Made by a program: the position numbers and the translations under genes
Part shown: positions 9,006 to 17,711 of the stretch, piece by piece
Layout: the number at the start of each line of letters is the position of its first letter
How positions within the stretch are numbered: the stretch's first letter is position 1
NCBI RefSeq assembly: GCF_017313265.1
Contig: NZ_JAFLQZ010000016.1
Coordinates: forward strand, 62,001-126,000
Reading direction: 5' to 3'
Origin: Hymenobacter telluris
GTDB taxonomy: Bacteria > Bacteroidota > Bacteroidia > Cytophagales > Hymenobacteraceae
Length of the DNA: 64,000 nucleotides
Notes under the pieces: model-generated
What the model was told of the DNA's origin: nothing
The model's input: the letters and a program-made list of their open reading frames with translations, nothing else
The model's database searches: none

Positions 9006-10205
9006 CTAGCGGCTGCTCACTTTATCCAGCACCGCTACCACATCTTTGGTGGATACTTTCTGGCCGGTGGCGGCGGCGCGGTAAATGGCTTCGATGATCT
9101 GCATGTCGCGGAGGCCCATTTCGCCGGGTACGCGGGTGGGTTTGTTGTTGAGGATGCAGTCGGCGAAGTCGTCCATCTGGCGGGCCTGCTGGGGCACGTT
9201 TTCGATGTTCATGGGGCCCTGGCTGGTGCGGCCCTGCAAGCCGCCGTAGCCGAAAGCCGGCTCCAATTCCATCCAGCCCTTGGTGGCATCGGCGCGGAGC
9301 AGGCCGCTCATGTTTTCGGCGTAGCTGGTGCGGCAGTCGGCCACCATGCCGTCGGCAAACTGCATCTGCCAGTTCACGCCGGCCTCCACCTCGTTGAATA
9401 AGCCGTTGGGGTCGGGGTTGGGCGCAAACTTGGCCGTAACGGACACCGGTAGCTGGCCTTTGGTGTAGATGATGCCTTGCAGGCAGTAGATGCCCATGTC
9501 CATGAGCGGCCCGCCGCCGGCCAGCTCTTTGTCTTGCCGCCACGTTTTGCTGCCGGCCCGGAAACCGTTGTCGGCTTTCATCTTCTTGATAGGGCCGTAC
9601 ACCTGCTGCTGACCCAGGCGCATCATTTCGCGGTTGTGCGGCTCGAAGTGCAGGCGGTACCCGATGCTGAATTTCTTGCCCGCTTTCTGCATGGCCGTTA
9701 TCATGCGGCGGCAGTCGGCGGCGGTGTTGGCCATGGGTTTCTCGCAGATAACGTGCTTGCCCGCCTTGGCCGCCCGCTCCACGTACTCGGCGTGCAAGCC
9801 CACCGGCAGCACAATGTAGATAATGTCGATGGCCGGGTTGTCGGCTATCCGGTCGAAGGTTTTGTAGTCGTAGACGTTCTGGTCGGGAATGCTGTACTGC
9901 TGTTTCCACTGCGCGGCCTTGCTGGGCGTACCCGTTACGATACCGGCCAGCTTGCACAGCTTGGTTTTTTGCAGGGCCGGGGCCAGCTGCCCGGTGCTGT
10001 AGCCGCCCAGGCCCACCAGCGCCACGCCCAGCTGCCGGCCGGTTTGCAACGCCGCCAGGCTGGCCGGACCATAACTGGCTTCCTCCAGCCAAGCCAGGGA
10101 GCTGCCCAGCGCCGAGGTGCCTGCCAGCGTAGCCCCCATGCCCAACGACAAGGTGCGCATAAACTCCCGGCGGGAAACAGCGGAAAACGAATTGAAATTT
10201 TTCAT
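9006..10205 (-). CDS. Tat-exported Gfo/Idh/MocA-family oxidoreductase
   Basis: The 399-residue protein opens with a twin-arginine signal (SRREFMRTL, Arg12-Arg13, then a hydrophobic stretch), so the folded, cofactor-loaded enzyme is probably exported to the periplasm. The NAD(P)-binding Rossmann fold starts at about residue 59 with VALVGLGGYSTG, and the family signature CEKPMA lies at residues 154-159. This resembles glucose-fructose oxidoreductase of Zymomonas, which is also Tat-exported with bound NADP. Members act on sugars or sugar derivatives; the substrate here is unknown. The gene stands alone and converges on the preceding small gene across a shared terminator. Confidence 0.85.
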   Translation of the reverse strand: MKNFNSFSAVSRREFMRTLSLGMGATLAGTSALGSSLAWLEEASYGPASLAALQTGRQLGVALVGLGGYSTGQLAPALQKTKLCKLAGIVTGTPSKAAQWKQQYSIPDQNVYDYKTFDRIADNPAIDIIYIVLPVGLHAEYVERAAKAGKHVICEKPMANTAADCRRMITAMQKAGKKFSIGYRLHFEPHNREMMRLGQQQVYGPIKKMKADNGFRAGSKTWRQDKELAGGGPLMDMGIYCLQGIIYTKGQLPVSVTAKFAPNPDPNGLFNEVEAGVNWQMQFADGMVADCRTSYAENMSGLLRADATKGWMELEPAFGYGGLQGRTSQGPMNIENVPQQARQMDDFADCILNNKPTRVPGEMGLRDMQIIEAIYRAAATGQKVSTKDVVAVLDKVSSR

Positions 10206-10390
10206 AGCGTAGTCAGTGGGTTCAGGTAAGCAGTACCTCGTTCAGGGGCTGATGGTTACGAACCGGAGCTGGGTTTGGCTGCCGCGGTAAGTCTGGTAGC
10301 AGGCTGCCAGTGGTCAGTAGCTTCAGCCACCTAAAGGTTGGAGCTGAAACTATAGTATATTGCTCGACAACTAGATAGAAAACGTACTAC

Positions 10391-10942
10391 TTGAAATTCA
10401 ACAAGCTAACCGACACTATTTTCACCGTTGAAGATTTCCTGACGCGCAAGGAGTGCCTCGACTACATTGTGCAGAGCGAAGGCATCGGCTATGAGCTGGC
10501 CAAGGTGAATACCGCCAGCGGCGCCAAGGTGATGACCAGCGTGCGGAACAACAACCGTGCTTTCTACAATAGCGAAGAACTGGCCGCGTTGTTGTGGGAG
10601 CGGGTGCAGCCCTTTGTACCCGCCCAGCTAGGCAACAGCACCGCCATCGGCCTCAACGAGCTGTTCCGGTTCTACCGCTACCAGCGTGGGCACCAGTTCA
10701 AAGGCCACTTCGATGAAAGCTACGTCCGCAACGCCACCGAGGCCAGCTACTTCACGTTCATGGTGTACCTCAACGACAATTTCCAGGGTGGTGATACCAC
10801 CTTTCGCAAGCTGCGGATTCAGCCCAAGCAGGGCATGGCGCTTGTCTTCCTGCACAGCCTCTACCACGAAGGCAGTGAGGTAACTCAAGGCGTGAAATAC
10901 GTGCTCCGCACCGACGTGATGTACCGGACTGCTGCCGAGTAA
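10391..10942 (+). CDS. 2-oxoglutarate/Fe(II) dioxygenase, prolyl-4-hydroxylase-like
   Basis: The 183-residue protein carries the full iron and co-substrate site of this family: His106 and Asp108 (GHFDES), distal His159 (YHEGSEV) and Arg173 (KYVLRTDVMY) for 2-oxoglutarate. The conserved R-N-N-N-R and F-Y-R-Y-x-x-G-H-x-F-x-x-H-x-D layout matches prolyl 4-hydroxylase alpha-subunit-like proteins. The enzyme probably hydroxylates a protein or small-molecule substrate in the cytoplasm. An in-frame TAG lies five codons upstream and no ATG occurs before the conserved region, so the start must be the TTG. It is monocistronic by position. Confidence 0.85.
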   Translation: MKFNKLTDTIFTVEDFLTRKECLDYIVQSEGIGYELAKVNTASGAKVMTSVRNNNRAFYNSEELAALLWERVQPFVPAQLGNSTAIGLNELFRFYRYQRGHQFKGHFDESYVRNATEASYFTFMVYLNDNFQGGDTTFRKLRIQPKQGMALVFLHSLYHEGSEVTQGVKYVLRTDVMYRTAAE

Positions 10943-11004
10943 TTTCGTGCTGCCAGCCCAACCAACGTTTTATACGAGTGGATGCCTACGCCCGAGGCGG
11001 TAAT

Positions 11005-11643
11005 CTACTCATCAAGCAAGCGGGTAAAGTGCTTGCGCCGGGAGTCCGATAAGTATGGCAGGTCGAGAATGGCCTGGAGTTTCTGTGGGTCCTTGGGGCC
11101 CGAAGTGTCGGCATCTACCATATCCTGAATGGTAACGGTGTAGGCAGAGGGCTGCACCAGCGTAATGGCGTCGCCGGCCTGTACTACGCCTTGCTGCTCC
11201 ACCCGGAAGTAGATGCCGCTCCGCCGGGCCTGTTCAAACCGGCGTACCATCCCGTCATCTTGCAGCCGGATACCCAGTTTGTAGCACGGCTGGCGGGGCT
11301 GAAACGCCATCAGCACCGCTGTTCCCATCTGGTAGTAGTCGCCCACGCGCACGTTGGTTTCCAGCAGCCCAACCGTTGTCAGGTTCTCACCGAAGGTTCC
11401 GGCTACCAACTGCGCTGGCGGCAGGTAGGCTTGCCAGAACGCGTAGTGCTCCTGCGGGTAGGCGTACACGGCCTTGTTGGGGCCGCCGTGTACGCGCAGG
11501 TCGGCTTGGCCGTCGCCGGCCAGATGCTCCGTTAGTACCTGCACCGGCCCCGCAACTGGCTGCTTGAAGATGCTGGTACGTAGCACTTTATCGTGCCACA
11601 CGAGTTGTTGGGGTAGTCCTACGTTCACAGAAATGATGCGCAT
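11005..11643 (-). CDS. MOSC-domain protein, YiiM-like
   Basis: The 212-residue product is a MOSC-domain protein of the YiiM group. Seen are the N-terminal GDGQADLRVHGGPNKAVYAYP block, GTFGENLTT, and the conserved Cys in FQPRQPCYKLG, which in this fold is thought to handle sulfur for molybdenum cofactor chemistry. YiiM-like proteins reduce N-hydroxylated bases in E. coli; the substrate here is unproven. I chose MRIISVNVG as start, five residues inside the longest frame. A TACCTTGG box 29 bases upstream is a possible -7 element. Confidence 0.85.
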   Translation of the reverse strand: MRIISVNVGLPQQLVWHDKVLRTSIFKQPVAGPVQVLTEHLAGDGQADLRVHGGPNKAVYAYPQEHYAFWQAYLPPAQLVAGTFGENLTTVGLLETNVRVGDYYQMGTAVLMAFQPRQPCYKLGIRLQDDGMVRRFEQARRSGIYFRVEQQGVVQAGDAITLVQPSAYTVTIQDMVDADTSGPKDPQKLQAILDLPYLSDSRRKHFTRLLDE

Positions 11644-11755
11644 GGTATAGCAGTTCAAGCCGTGGAATAACCCAAGGTAGAAGCAATTTCGAACACGTGC
11701 GAAAGGCGTGTTTGCCGGCGTGTTCAGCTAGCCCGTTTCCGCGTGCAGCTGTAGG

Positions 11756-12637
11756 CTATTCGTCTTCCGGAAACCGGCCCATGCCGCCGCTTTCGAAGTC
11801 GGCAATGGCTTGTACCAGCTCTTGGTTGGTGTTCATCACGAAGGGACCGTAGGTGGCCAGCGGCTCTTCAATCGGCTTGCCGGCCAGCGCCAGCAGCACC
11901 GTGTCTTCGGTAGCCGTAAGGTGGATGTCGGGCGAGTCCCAACCGAACACCACCAGCTGTTTGGTGGTAGCCGAACGGTTGCCGGGCAGCGTGATGCCAC
12001 CCTTCACCACGTAGATACCCACGTTAAAGTCGGCAGGCAGGTGCAGGGTAGTGGCTGCGTTTTCGGGCAGGTGGACATCCAGCAGCGTGATGGGCGAGAA
12101 GGTATCGGCGGGGCCGGCGGCGCCTTCGTAGCTACCGGCTACCACTCGGATGCGGCCGCGCCCGTCGGTGGTAGGCACGCCGGGAATGGCGGCCGCCCGA
12201 ATGTTCTGGTAGCGGGGTGGGGCCAGCTTGTCTTTCTTGGGCACGTTCACCCAGAGTTGCAGCAGCTCCAGGGTGCCGCCTTGCCGGGCAAACTCCCGCT
12301 CGTGGCGCTCCTCGTGCAAGAGGCCCGCGCCGGCCGTCATCCACTGCACGTCGCCGGGGCCGAGGGTGCCGCTGTGGCCGGCCGTGTCGCGGTGCGCGAG
12401 GGCGCCTTCATACACCACCGTCACGGTTTCGAAGCCGCGGTGCGGGTGCGGCGGCGTGCCCAGCGGCGAGTCGGTGGGCTGCACCAGCATCGGGCCGGTG
12501 TGGTCGAGGAGCAGGAACGGGCTGAGCTGCCGAATACGCGGCCCCGGCATGGGGCTGGTTACGTCGAACCCGTCGCCGACCAGTTTCTTGTTGCCATCAA
12601 TAACCTGAAAAATGCGGCGGCCAGTGGTTGGAGTCAT
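11756..12637 (-). CDS. Pirin-family bicupin protein
   Basis: The 293-residue protein has the two-cupin pirin layout. The metal site of the first cupin is visible as PHPHRGFETVT (His64, His66) with His108 and Glu110 in GLLHEER. Pirins bind Fe or another metal; several act as quercetin 2,3-dioxygenases, others as regulators, and the sequence does not decide between them. The second cupin carries NVGIYVVKGG and the C-terminal GPFVMNT. I placed the start at MTPTTGRRIFQV, since upstream codons are Arg/Pro-rich and not family-like. Confidence 0.9.
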   Translation of the reverse strand: MTPTTGRRIFQVIDGNKKLVGDGFDVTSPMPGPRIRQLSPFLLLDHTGPMLVQPTDSPLGTPPHPHRGFETVTVVYEGALAHRDTAGHSGTLGPGDVQWMTAGAGLLHEERHEREFARQGGTLELLQLWVNVPKKDKLAPPRYQNIRAAAIPGVPTTDGRGRIRVVAGSYEGAAGPADTFSPITLLDVHLPENAATTLHLPADFNVGIYVVKGGITLPGNRSATTKQLVVFGWDSPDIHLTATEDTVLLALAGKPIEEPLATYGPFVMNTNQELVQAIADFESGGMGRFPEDE

Positions 12638-12712
12638 AGGGAAAATTGGAAGCAGATAAATTCGTTGCTTACGAGGTGGTATCCGCCACAACCAGCCGGT
12701 GGCCTCCTGGGT

Positions 12713-14023
12713 TTACATGCGGCTGGTTGCAGCAGCCAGGCTGGCATGCGCTTCTCGAACAGCATAGTAACTATCAAACGGAATTTCTTCCCGGATTTTA
12801 TCGGGTAGTACACCATTGCGGATCATTGTTTCCACTACATCAGCCCGGTGCATACCGCAGTTCATGCGGTGGTAGATTTTCCGCAGTGGCTCCTGCGACT
12901 CTTTGGTTTTGTGCTTCTGATAAATCCTGATAAAGCTGCTGGCAAGATTCTCTATTGCAAGTTCAGAATCCGCCTGCCTTGCCAGGGTCGTGAGCAGCAC
13001 ATGGTCGCCGCGGCGGTAATGGTTGATCAGCAAGTCGAGGTATAGCCAGGGCTCTTTCGAGGTGGTGAGGGCCGTCAGCGCAAACTCTCGGATAGGTGGG
13101 GCCTTGAAGAACCGGAGCGCCGCAACGGCATGTTCCACCAGCCGGTCGGTGCGCCGTACCGGGGCCTGAGCCAAGGCCAGCAGCTTCTCGTAGCCGTACG
13201 GAAACTTTACGTGGCGAAACACCAGTAGGTAGCCCTCCTGCCGGTGCCGGTTGGTTTCCAGTAAGAAGGCATCCGCCAGAAGCCGGATTTGTTGGCGGTT
13301 GAGCTTTTCAACGATTGAAGCTGATAAATGCTTCCTGGTTCGATTCTCAATGTTGTTGCGGATGAATTCGAAGCCAGGTGCGGCCGGACGCGGGGGCATT
13401 TCGGCTTCCCGCTGCCGGGTTGCCTGCACGGCAGTGAGGTAATACGCAATGTGTGTATTGTGCTGGGCGGCTTTTGCCAGCTCTTCTTCTACGCGCACCT
13501 CCGGGTTGTGCTCTTGGGCATAGTTCAGAAGCCATTCGTGTTCGGTTTCTTCCGGATTGGCGGCCAGAAACTTGCCAATCACTGCGGCGGCGCGCTTCAT
13601 CCCTTCAACGCCATCGAGCTTAACGGCTTCGTACATTCCAACACAGGCATAGCCTGGAGAAGCGCCCAATTCCAACCGCTCATAGAAAGCTACTCGTGCC
13701 TCCTGGTTGCCAGCTTGCGCCAGTAGCCGGGCAATTTCGAACAGCTGATCGAGGCCCCAGGTGTTGTCTTTTTGCTCCACCAGCTTCTGCAATACCTGGC
13801 GAGTGAGCTTCTCCCTTTGGGCCGATAAGTTGATTAGCTCTACAGTATAGAGTCCACGGCTTCTTTCACATTGCGGATCGTAGGCGTAATTGGTAACGGC
13901 GGCTTTCAGGATTTCCTGCGAGAAATTGATGTGCGGATAGTCACGCATCATCAAGTGTGCCCGCCCCGTACCGCGCTGAATAGCCCCACGAAAAATGCGC
14001 TTGATTCTGGTAGTTTCGGTCAT
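12713..14023 (-). CDS. Predicted alpha-solenoid (HEAT-like) protein
   Basis: I do not recognise a named family. The 436-residue product is almost entirely helical, with repeated amphipathic helices (for example WGLDQLFEIARLLAQAGNQEARVAFYERL and the later helices around HAVAALRFFKAPPIREFALTALT), which looks like a HEAT or ARM-type solenoid acting as a binding scaffold. There is no signal peptide or membrane helix, so it is probably cytoplasmic. It is divergent from a run of three small plus-strand genes that begins with a DUF4288 gene; the pair may share a function, but that is only a positional guess. Confidence 0.7.
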   Translation of the reverse strand: MTETTRIKRIFRGAIQRGTGRAHLMMRDYPHINFSQEILKAAVTNYAYDPQCERSRGLYTVELINLSAQREKLTRQVLQKLVEQKDNTWGLDQLFEIARLLAQAGNQEARVAFYERLELGASPGYACVGMYEAVKLDGVEGMKRAAAVIGKFLAANPEETEHEWLLNYAQEHNPEVRVEEELAKAAQHNTHIAYYLTAVQATRQREAEMPPRPAAPGFEFIRNNIENRTRKHLSASIVEKLNRQQIRLLADAFLLETNRHRQEGYLLVFRHVKFPYGYEKLLALAQAPVRRTDRLVEHAVAALRFFKAPPIREFALTALTTSKEPWLYLDLLINHYRRGDHVLLTTLARQADSELAIENLASSFIRIYQKHKTKESQEPLRKIYHRMNCGMHRADVVETMIRNGVLPDKIREEIPFDSYYAVREAHASLAAATSRM

Positions 14024-14114
14024 GTATTACCGGCGGTTGCTTTTACTTATGTGCGCAGAGTAGCGCAATGGTAGCTTCAGTAAGCCGCTTATTGAGTGCA
14101 CTAGCGAATTGAAA

Positions 14115-14447
14115 ATGGAAACACATGAATGGTATGGGGCCCGCTCAGTATATGAGTTGGTTGGGCGCGGTTCTCAGGAAAGCGGCAGTAGACTCTTTGA
14201 GGAACGGGTTGTGCTGGTAAAAGCCAGTTCGTTAGAAGAGGCCATTAACGAAGCGGAACAGGAAGCTCTAGCTTACGCAAACGAAGATTCTGGTTTTGTT
14301 TACTTGGGATATATCAACGTGTATAAGTTGGCTGACACAAGAATCGAGAACAAAATAGAAGTATATTCCCTGATGCGCGAAAGTGCCTTGGCGCCTCAAG
14401 AATATATCAACAGATTTTTCGATACTGGGCTTGAGCGTACAGGGTAA
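14115..14447 (+). CDS. DUF4288-domain protein
   Basis: The 110-residue protein matches what I know of DUF4288: an opening E-W-Y-G-A-R-S-V-Y-E, then L-F-E-E-R-V-V-L, a helix with E-E-A-I-x-x-A-E-x-E-A, the strand Y-L-G-Y-I-N-V-Y-K-L, and a closing E-V-Y-S-L-M-R-x-S. The domain's function is unknown. ATG is used; a TTG two codons earlier is possible. Codon third positions are less GC-rich than in neighbouring house-keeping genes. Two small genes of unknown role follow on the same strand at short spacing. Confidence 0.75.
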   Translation: METHEWYGARSVYELVGRGSQESGSRLFEERVVLVKASSLEEAINEAEQEALAYANEDSGFVYLGYINVYKLADTRIENKIEVYSLMRESALAPQEYINRFFDTGLERTG

Positions 14448-14489
14448 TAATAAGAATGCTCTTTCTTAAATTTTAATCTACTAGAAATT

Positions 14490-14723
14490 ATGGATGATAA
14501 AGAAGTCAATATTAAGTTGACCAAAGATGAAGCGCTGGTTTTATTTGAGTTTTTGGCGCGATTCAACGAAAGTGATAATCCTACTATTTTCGAAGATCAG
14601 GCGGAGCAAAGAGTTCTGTGGGATATTGAATGCATTTTGGAAAAACAGCTTGTAGAGCCGTTTAGTCCGTATTATATGGATATAATTAAAGAGGCAAGGA
14701 ATAGAATTCGAGACGAGGAATAA
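14490..14723 (+). CDS. Small acidic protein of unknown function (77 aa)
   Basis: The product is short, acidic and predicted helical: it starts MDDKEVNIKLTKDEALVLFEFLARF and ends in a charged helix (IIKEARNRIRDEE). It contains no signal, membrane or metal motif. Its AT-rich codon use matches the flanking DUF4288 and 125-residue genes, which suggests the three came together. Small acidic proteins of this shape are often immunity or antitoxin-like, but no toxin gene is visible, so no function is assigned. Confidence 0.6.
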   Translation: MDDKEVNIKLTKDEALVLFEFLARFNESDNPTIFEDQAEQRVLWDIECILEKQLVEPFSPYYMDIIKEARNRIRDEE

Positions 14724-14838
14724 TGTTTCGGTGTGGGCTAGCAGCTTGTTGCTAGAATAAGTATTGTCAGCGCGAGTTTGTAGGTTGTGCCATCGGTAGC
14801 AAGTAAGGATGTTATAGAAACAACATCGAGCATATACA

Positions 14839-15216
14839 GTGAAGGCACAAAAGCAGAAGGCATTTCTGAAGATATTCTTGGGTGCATTGGGCGCAGTTGA
14901 CCTTGTATGGGAAGAAGTTTATTCTGATAGAACATACGGAACGGTGCTGTACGATATGGAACTCAAAGAGCAGCAGGCTTTCGTGTGGCATATGACTGAG
15001 CAGGCTGTTCCGTCGCAGGAAGTAAGTATACTGCTTGAGTACATAGTGCATCAACAACTGCTGGATATCGACAGATTACGCCGGCCGCTCAGCGAAATAG
15101 CAGAAGAGATACTTGCACTAGAAAAGCGCGAAAAGGCAGTTCAGGACCTGTTCGAAGTGGAAGTAAGAATGCTGGATGATGGGGTAGAAACGGACAGTTA
15201 CTTCCTGCATGAGTAA
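14839..15216 (+). CDS. Hypothetical helical protein (125 aa), GTG start
   Basis: The product is mostly helical, with a hydrophobic patch at residues 10-24 (FLKIFLGALGAVDLV) and an acidic, coiled C-terminal half (EIAEEILALEKREKAVQDLFEVEVRML, seen as two helices). The GTG start is the first plausible one in frame. No family is recognised. Base composition is lower in GC than the TonB receptor gene that follows, in line with the two genes before it. Confidence 0.5.
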   Translation: MKAQKQKAFLKIFLGALGAVDLVWEEVYSDRTYGTVLYDMELKEQQAFVWHMTEQAVPSQEVSILLEYIVHQQLLDIDRLRRPLSEIAEEILALEKREKAVQDLFEVEVRMLDDGVETDSYFLHE

Positions 15217-15235
15217 GACCGTTATACGTGCGCAT

Positions 15236-15307
15236 TACGCTTCATCTCCCTAATCCGACGCTTCGGTAACAGGGAATTTCATTGGCTGCGGTGGCCGCCC
15301 ACATTTG
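15236..15307 (+). promoter_or_regulatory. Shared upstream element and promoter of the TonB receptor gene
   Basis: This region is nearly repeated at 19674-19745 before the TPR gene. Both copies hold TACGCTTCATC, then an identical 18-mer ATCCGACGCTTCGGTAAC, then TTTC, exactly 19 bases, and a CAnnTTTG box (here CACATTTG at 15300-15307). TTTC-N19-CAnnTTTG is close to the Bacteroidota TTTG-N19-TAnnTTTG promoter. The receptor ATG is 22 bases beyond the -7 box. The 18-mer contains a small dyad (CCGA-CGCT-TCGG) that could bind a regulator. Confidence 0.5.
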
Positions 15308-15329
15308 GGCATCACTTCACCGCACCGCC

Positions 15330-17525
15330 ATGAAACGTCTGTTACTCGCCCTGTTCCTGCTGCTGGCTTCGGCCCTCAACCTACTGGCCCAACCTGCTAC
15401 CATCCTCAGTGGTACCGTCCGCGACGGGGCGGGGCAGGCCCTGCCGGGCGTGAATGTGTTCCTGAAAGGCACTTTTGATGGGGCCAGCACCGATACGCTG
15501 GGCGCGTTTCGGTTTGACACCCAGCAAACCGGCGCGGCTACGCTGGTGCTGAGCTTGCTGGGATATCAGGCCCAGGAAGTGCCGGTTACACTGAGCGGGC
15601 AGCCCGTAAAGCTGGCCCTCAAAATGAAAGGCACGCCCCACGCCCTGGGTTCGGTGGTGGTGACGGCCGGGGCCTTCGAAGCCAGCGACGAGCACCGCAG
15701 CGCCGCCCTCAACACCCGCGACGTGCAAACCACGGCCGGGGCGTTGTCGGATGTGGCGGCGGCGTTCAACACGCTGCCCGGCACCACCCGGGTAGGGGAG
15801 GAGGGTATGCTGTTTGTGCGCGGCGGAGCCGCCAACGAAACCAAAGTGTACCTGGATGGACTGCCCGTGCAGAACTTTTACGCCGGCTCGGTGCCTGCTG
15901 TGCCCGCCCGCGGCCGGTTTGCGCCCACCTTGTTTCGGGGCACGGTGTTCAGCACCGGCGGCTACTCGGCCTTGTATGGGCAGGCGCTGTCGGGGGTGTT
16001 GCAGCTGAACTCCACTGACCTGGCCGAGGAAACGCAGACCGGTATTTCGGTATCGTCGGTATTCGTGGGCGTGTCGCGCACCAAGCGCTGGGACCGGATG
16101 TCGGTGGCCGTAGCAGCGGACTACACCGACCTGACCCCCTACACCGGCCTGATGCCCCAGAATGTGCGCTGGGAACAGGCGCCCCGCAGCGGCAGCGGCT
16201 CCCTGAAGCTCAGCCACCGCACTGGCCAGGCGGGCATGCTGAAAGTGTACGGTACCTGGAGCGCCCAGCGCTTCACCATCGGGCAGCCCAGCCCCGAGCC
16301 CGCCGGCTGGCAGACGGTAGCCTTGCAGAACGGCAACGGTTACCTTAACACCACCTTCCGCAGCCCCTTGCGCCGCGGCTGGAGCATCCAAACCGGCGTG
16401 GCCCTGAGCCGGGACGATAAAACGGTGCAACCCGATACCCTGCGCCTGCGCACCCTGGAGCAAGCCCTGGTGGGCCGGGTGGTGCTCACCAACGACTCGG
16501 CCGGCAGCCGCTGGAACCTGAAGCTGGGCGTGGAAGGCGTGGGCCAGCAAGTCACCCAACAGTATCAGCCTCACGTAACAGAGCCTGCCCGCTATGAAAC
16601 CAGCTTCTCGGAGCAACGCACCGCCGGCTTCGTGGAAACCGACTTTCAGCTGACCGACCGGCTGGCGGGCCGGGCCGGCGGCCGGGTGGAATATTCGGCG
16701 CTGCTGGGCCGGGCCAACGCCGCGCCCCGGCTGGCCCTGGCCTACCAGACCACCGAGAACAGCTCGATATCCGGCGCCTACGGCCGGTTCTACCAGACGC
16801 CCGACAACAGCCTGTTGCTGGTGCAGTCCAACCTGCGCTTCGAGGCGGCTCGCCACGCGGTACTCACCTACCAATACAACCACGACGGCAAGCTGCTGCA
16901 ACTCGAAGCCTACCACAAAACCTACGACCACCTCACCCGCTACAGCGCCCACGACCCGCGCAACCCCAGCACCTACGACAACGGCGGCACTGGCTATGCC
17001 CGCGGCCTCGATGTGCTCTGGCGCGACCGGAAAACCGTGAAAAACCTGGAGTACTGGGTGAGCTACGGCTTCCTGGATACCCGCCGCCAGTACCGCCAGG
17101 ACCCCGTATCGGCCGTGCCCACGTTTGCCGCCCGGCACAACGTATCGGTGGTAGGCAAATACTGGGTACCCAAGCTGAACACGCTGTTCGGCGCCACCTA
17201 TTCCTACGGCAGCCCCCGCCGCTATAATGACCTCAACCAGGAAGGCTACAACCAGGGCGTGCTGCCTACTTTCCAGGATGTTAGCCTGAACGCCAGCTAC
17301 CTCACCCGCCTGTTCGGGCAGTTCACCATCGTGCACGTATCGGCCTCCAACGTGCTGGGCCGCCCCAACATCTACGGCTACCGCTATGCCAGCGCCCCCG
17401 ATGCCGCCAGCGGCCAGTTCAACCGAGTGGCCGTCACGCCTACTGCGCCCCGCATGCTGTTCGTGGGCGTGTTCATCAACATCAACAAGAAGAACCCCGG
17501 CAACGTGAACGAGCGGCCCGAGTAG
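15330..17525 (+). CDS. TonB-dependent outer-membrane receptor
   Basis: The 731-residue protein has a signal peptide (MKRLLLALFLLLASA, cut near LLAQ), then a carboxypeptidase-regulatory-like domain (SGTVRDGAGQALPGVNVFLKG, residues 26-110), a plug domain (MLFVRGGAANETKVYLDG) and a C-terminal beta-barrel. It imports an unknown large or scarce nutrient through the outer membrane using TonB energy. It is rather short for the group and has no SusD partner, so it belongs with siderophore/cobalamin-type receptors or small orphan receptors more than with SusC. The ATG at the signal peptide was taken over an upstream GC-rich extension. Its promoter region is shared with the TPR gene 4.4 kb away. Confidence 0.88.
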   Translation: MKRLLLALFLLLASALNLLAQPATILSGTVRDGAGQALPGVNVFLKGTFDGASTDTLGAFRFDTQQTGAATLVLSLLGYQAQEVPVTLSGQPVKLALKMKGTPHALGSVVVTAGAFEASDEHRSAALNTRDVQTTAGALSDVAAAFNTLPGTTRVGEEGMLFVRGGAANETKVYLDGLPVQNFYAGSVPAVPARGRFAPTLFRGTVFSTGGYSALYGQALSGVLQLNSTDLAEETQTGISVSSVFVGVSRTKRWDRMSVAVAADYTDLTPYTGLMPQNVRWEQAPRSGSGSLKLSHRTGQAGMLKVYGTWSAQRFTIGQPSPEPAGWQTVALQNGNGYLNTTFRSPLRRGWSIQTGVALSRDDKTVQPDTLRLRTLEQALVGRVVLTNDSAGSRWNLKLGVEGVGQQVTQQYQPHVTEPARYETSFSEQRTAGFVETDFQLTDRLAGRAGGRVEYSALLGRANAAPRLALAYQTTENSSISGAYGRFYQTPDNSLLLVQSNLRFEAARHAVLTYQYNHDGKLLQLEAYHKTYDHLTRYSAHDPRNPSTYDNGGTGYARGLDVLWRDRKTVKNLEYWVSYGFLDTRRQYRQDPVSAVPTFAARHNVSVVGKYWVPKLNTLFGATYSYGSPRRYNDLNQEGYNQGVLPTFQDVSLNASYLTRLFGQFTIVHVSASNVLGRPNIYGYRYASAPDAASGQFNRVAVTPTAPRMLFVGVFININKKNPGNVNERPE

Positions 17526-17536
17526 TTGCCAGAAGC

Positions 17537-17637
17537 TGTAGCGCGAAGCCTTTGCTTCGCGTGTCGTTGAACGATACTCACCGGGGCGACAGTCCGGAAG
17601 TTTGCAACGATACGCGAAGCAAAGGCTTCGCGCTACA
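17537..17637. repeat. 33-bp inverted repeat between convergent genes
   Basis: Two 33-base arms (beginning TGTAGCGCGAAGCCTTTGCT and its complement) match at 32 of 33 positions, with a 35-base spacer. Each arm is itself partly palindromic (CGCGAAGC...GCTTCGCG). It sits between the TonB receptor stop and the lyase stop, so it may act as a two-way terminator or be a dispersed palindromic repeat. Confidence 0.75.
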
Positions 17638-17711
17638 ACGTACACACCACCTCGAAAAATGCGCTAAGTACTCCCGTCCGGCTGGCTTCATCATGAGCTG
17701 CACAAGCAATG

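Noticed and set aside
12713..14447. Known anti-phage defence system
   Set aside because: No helicase, nuclease, reverse transcriptase, TIR or other effector domain could be recognised in these proteins.
15330..17525. SusC/SusD polysaccharide utilisation locus together with the lyase gene
   Set aside because: There is no SusD-like gene, the receptor is too short for SusC, and the lyase gene is on the other strand.
15381..17645. A 754-codon open frame on the minus strand over the TonB receptor gene
   Set aside because: It is the antisense shadow of a GC-rich gene: composition is dominated by His, Gly, Ala and Val with no family motifs, while the plus strand encodes a clear receptor.
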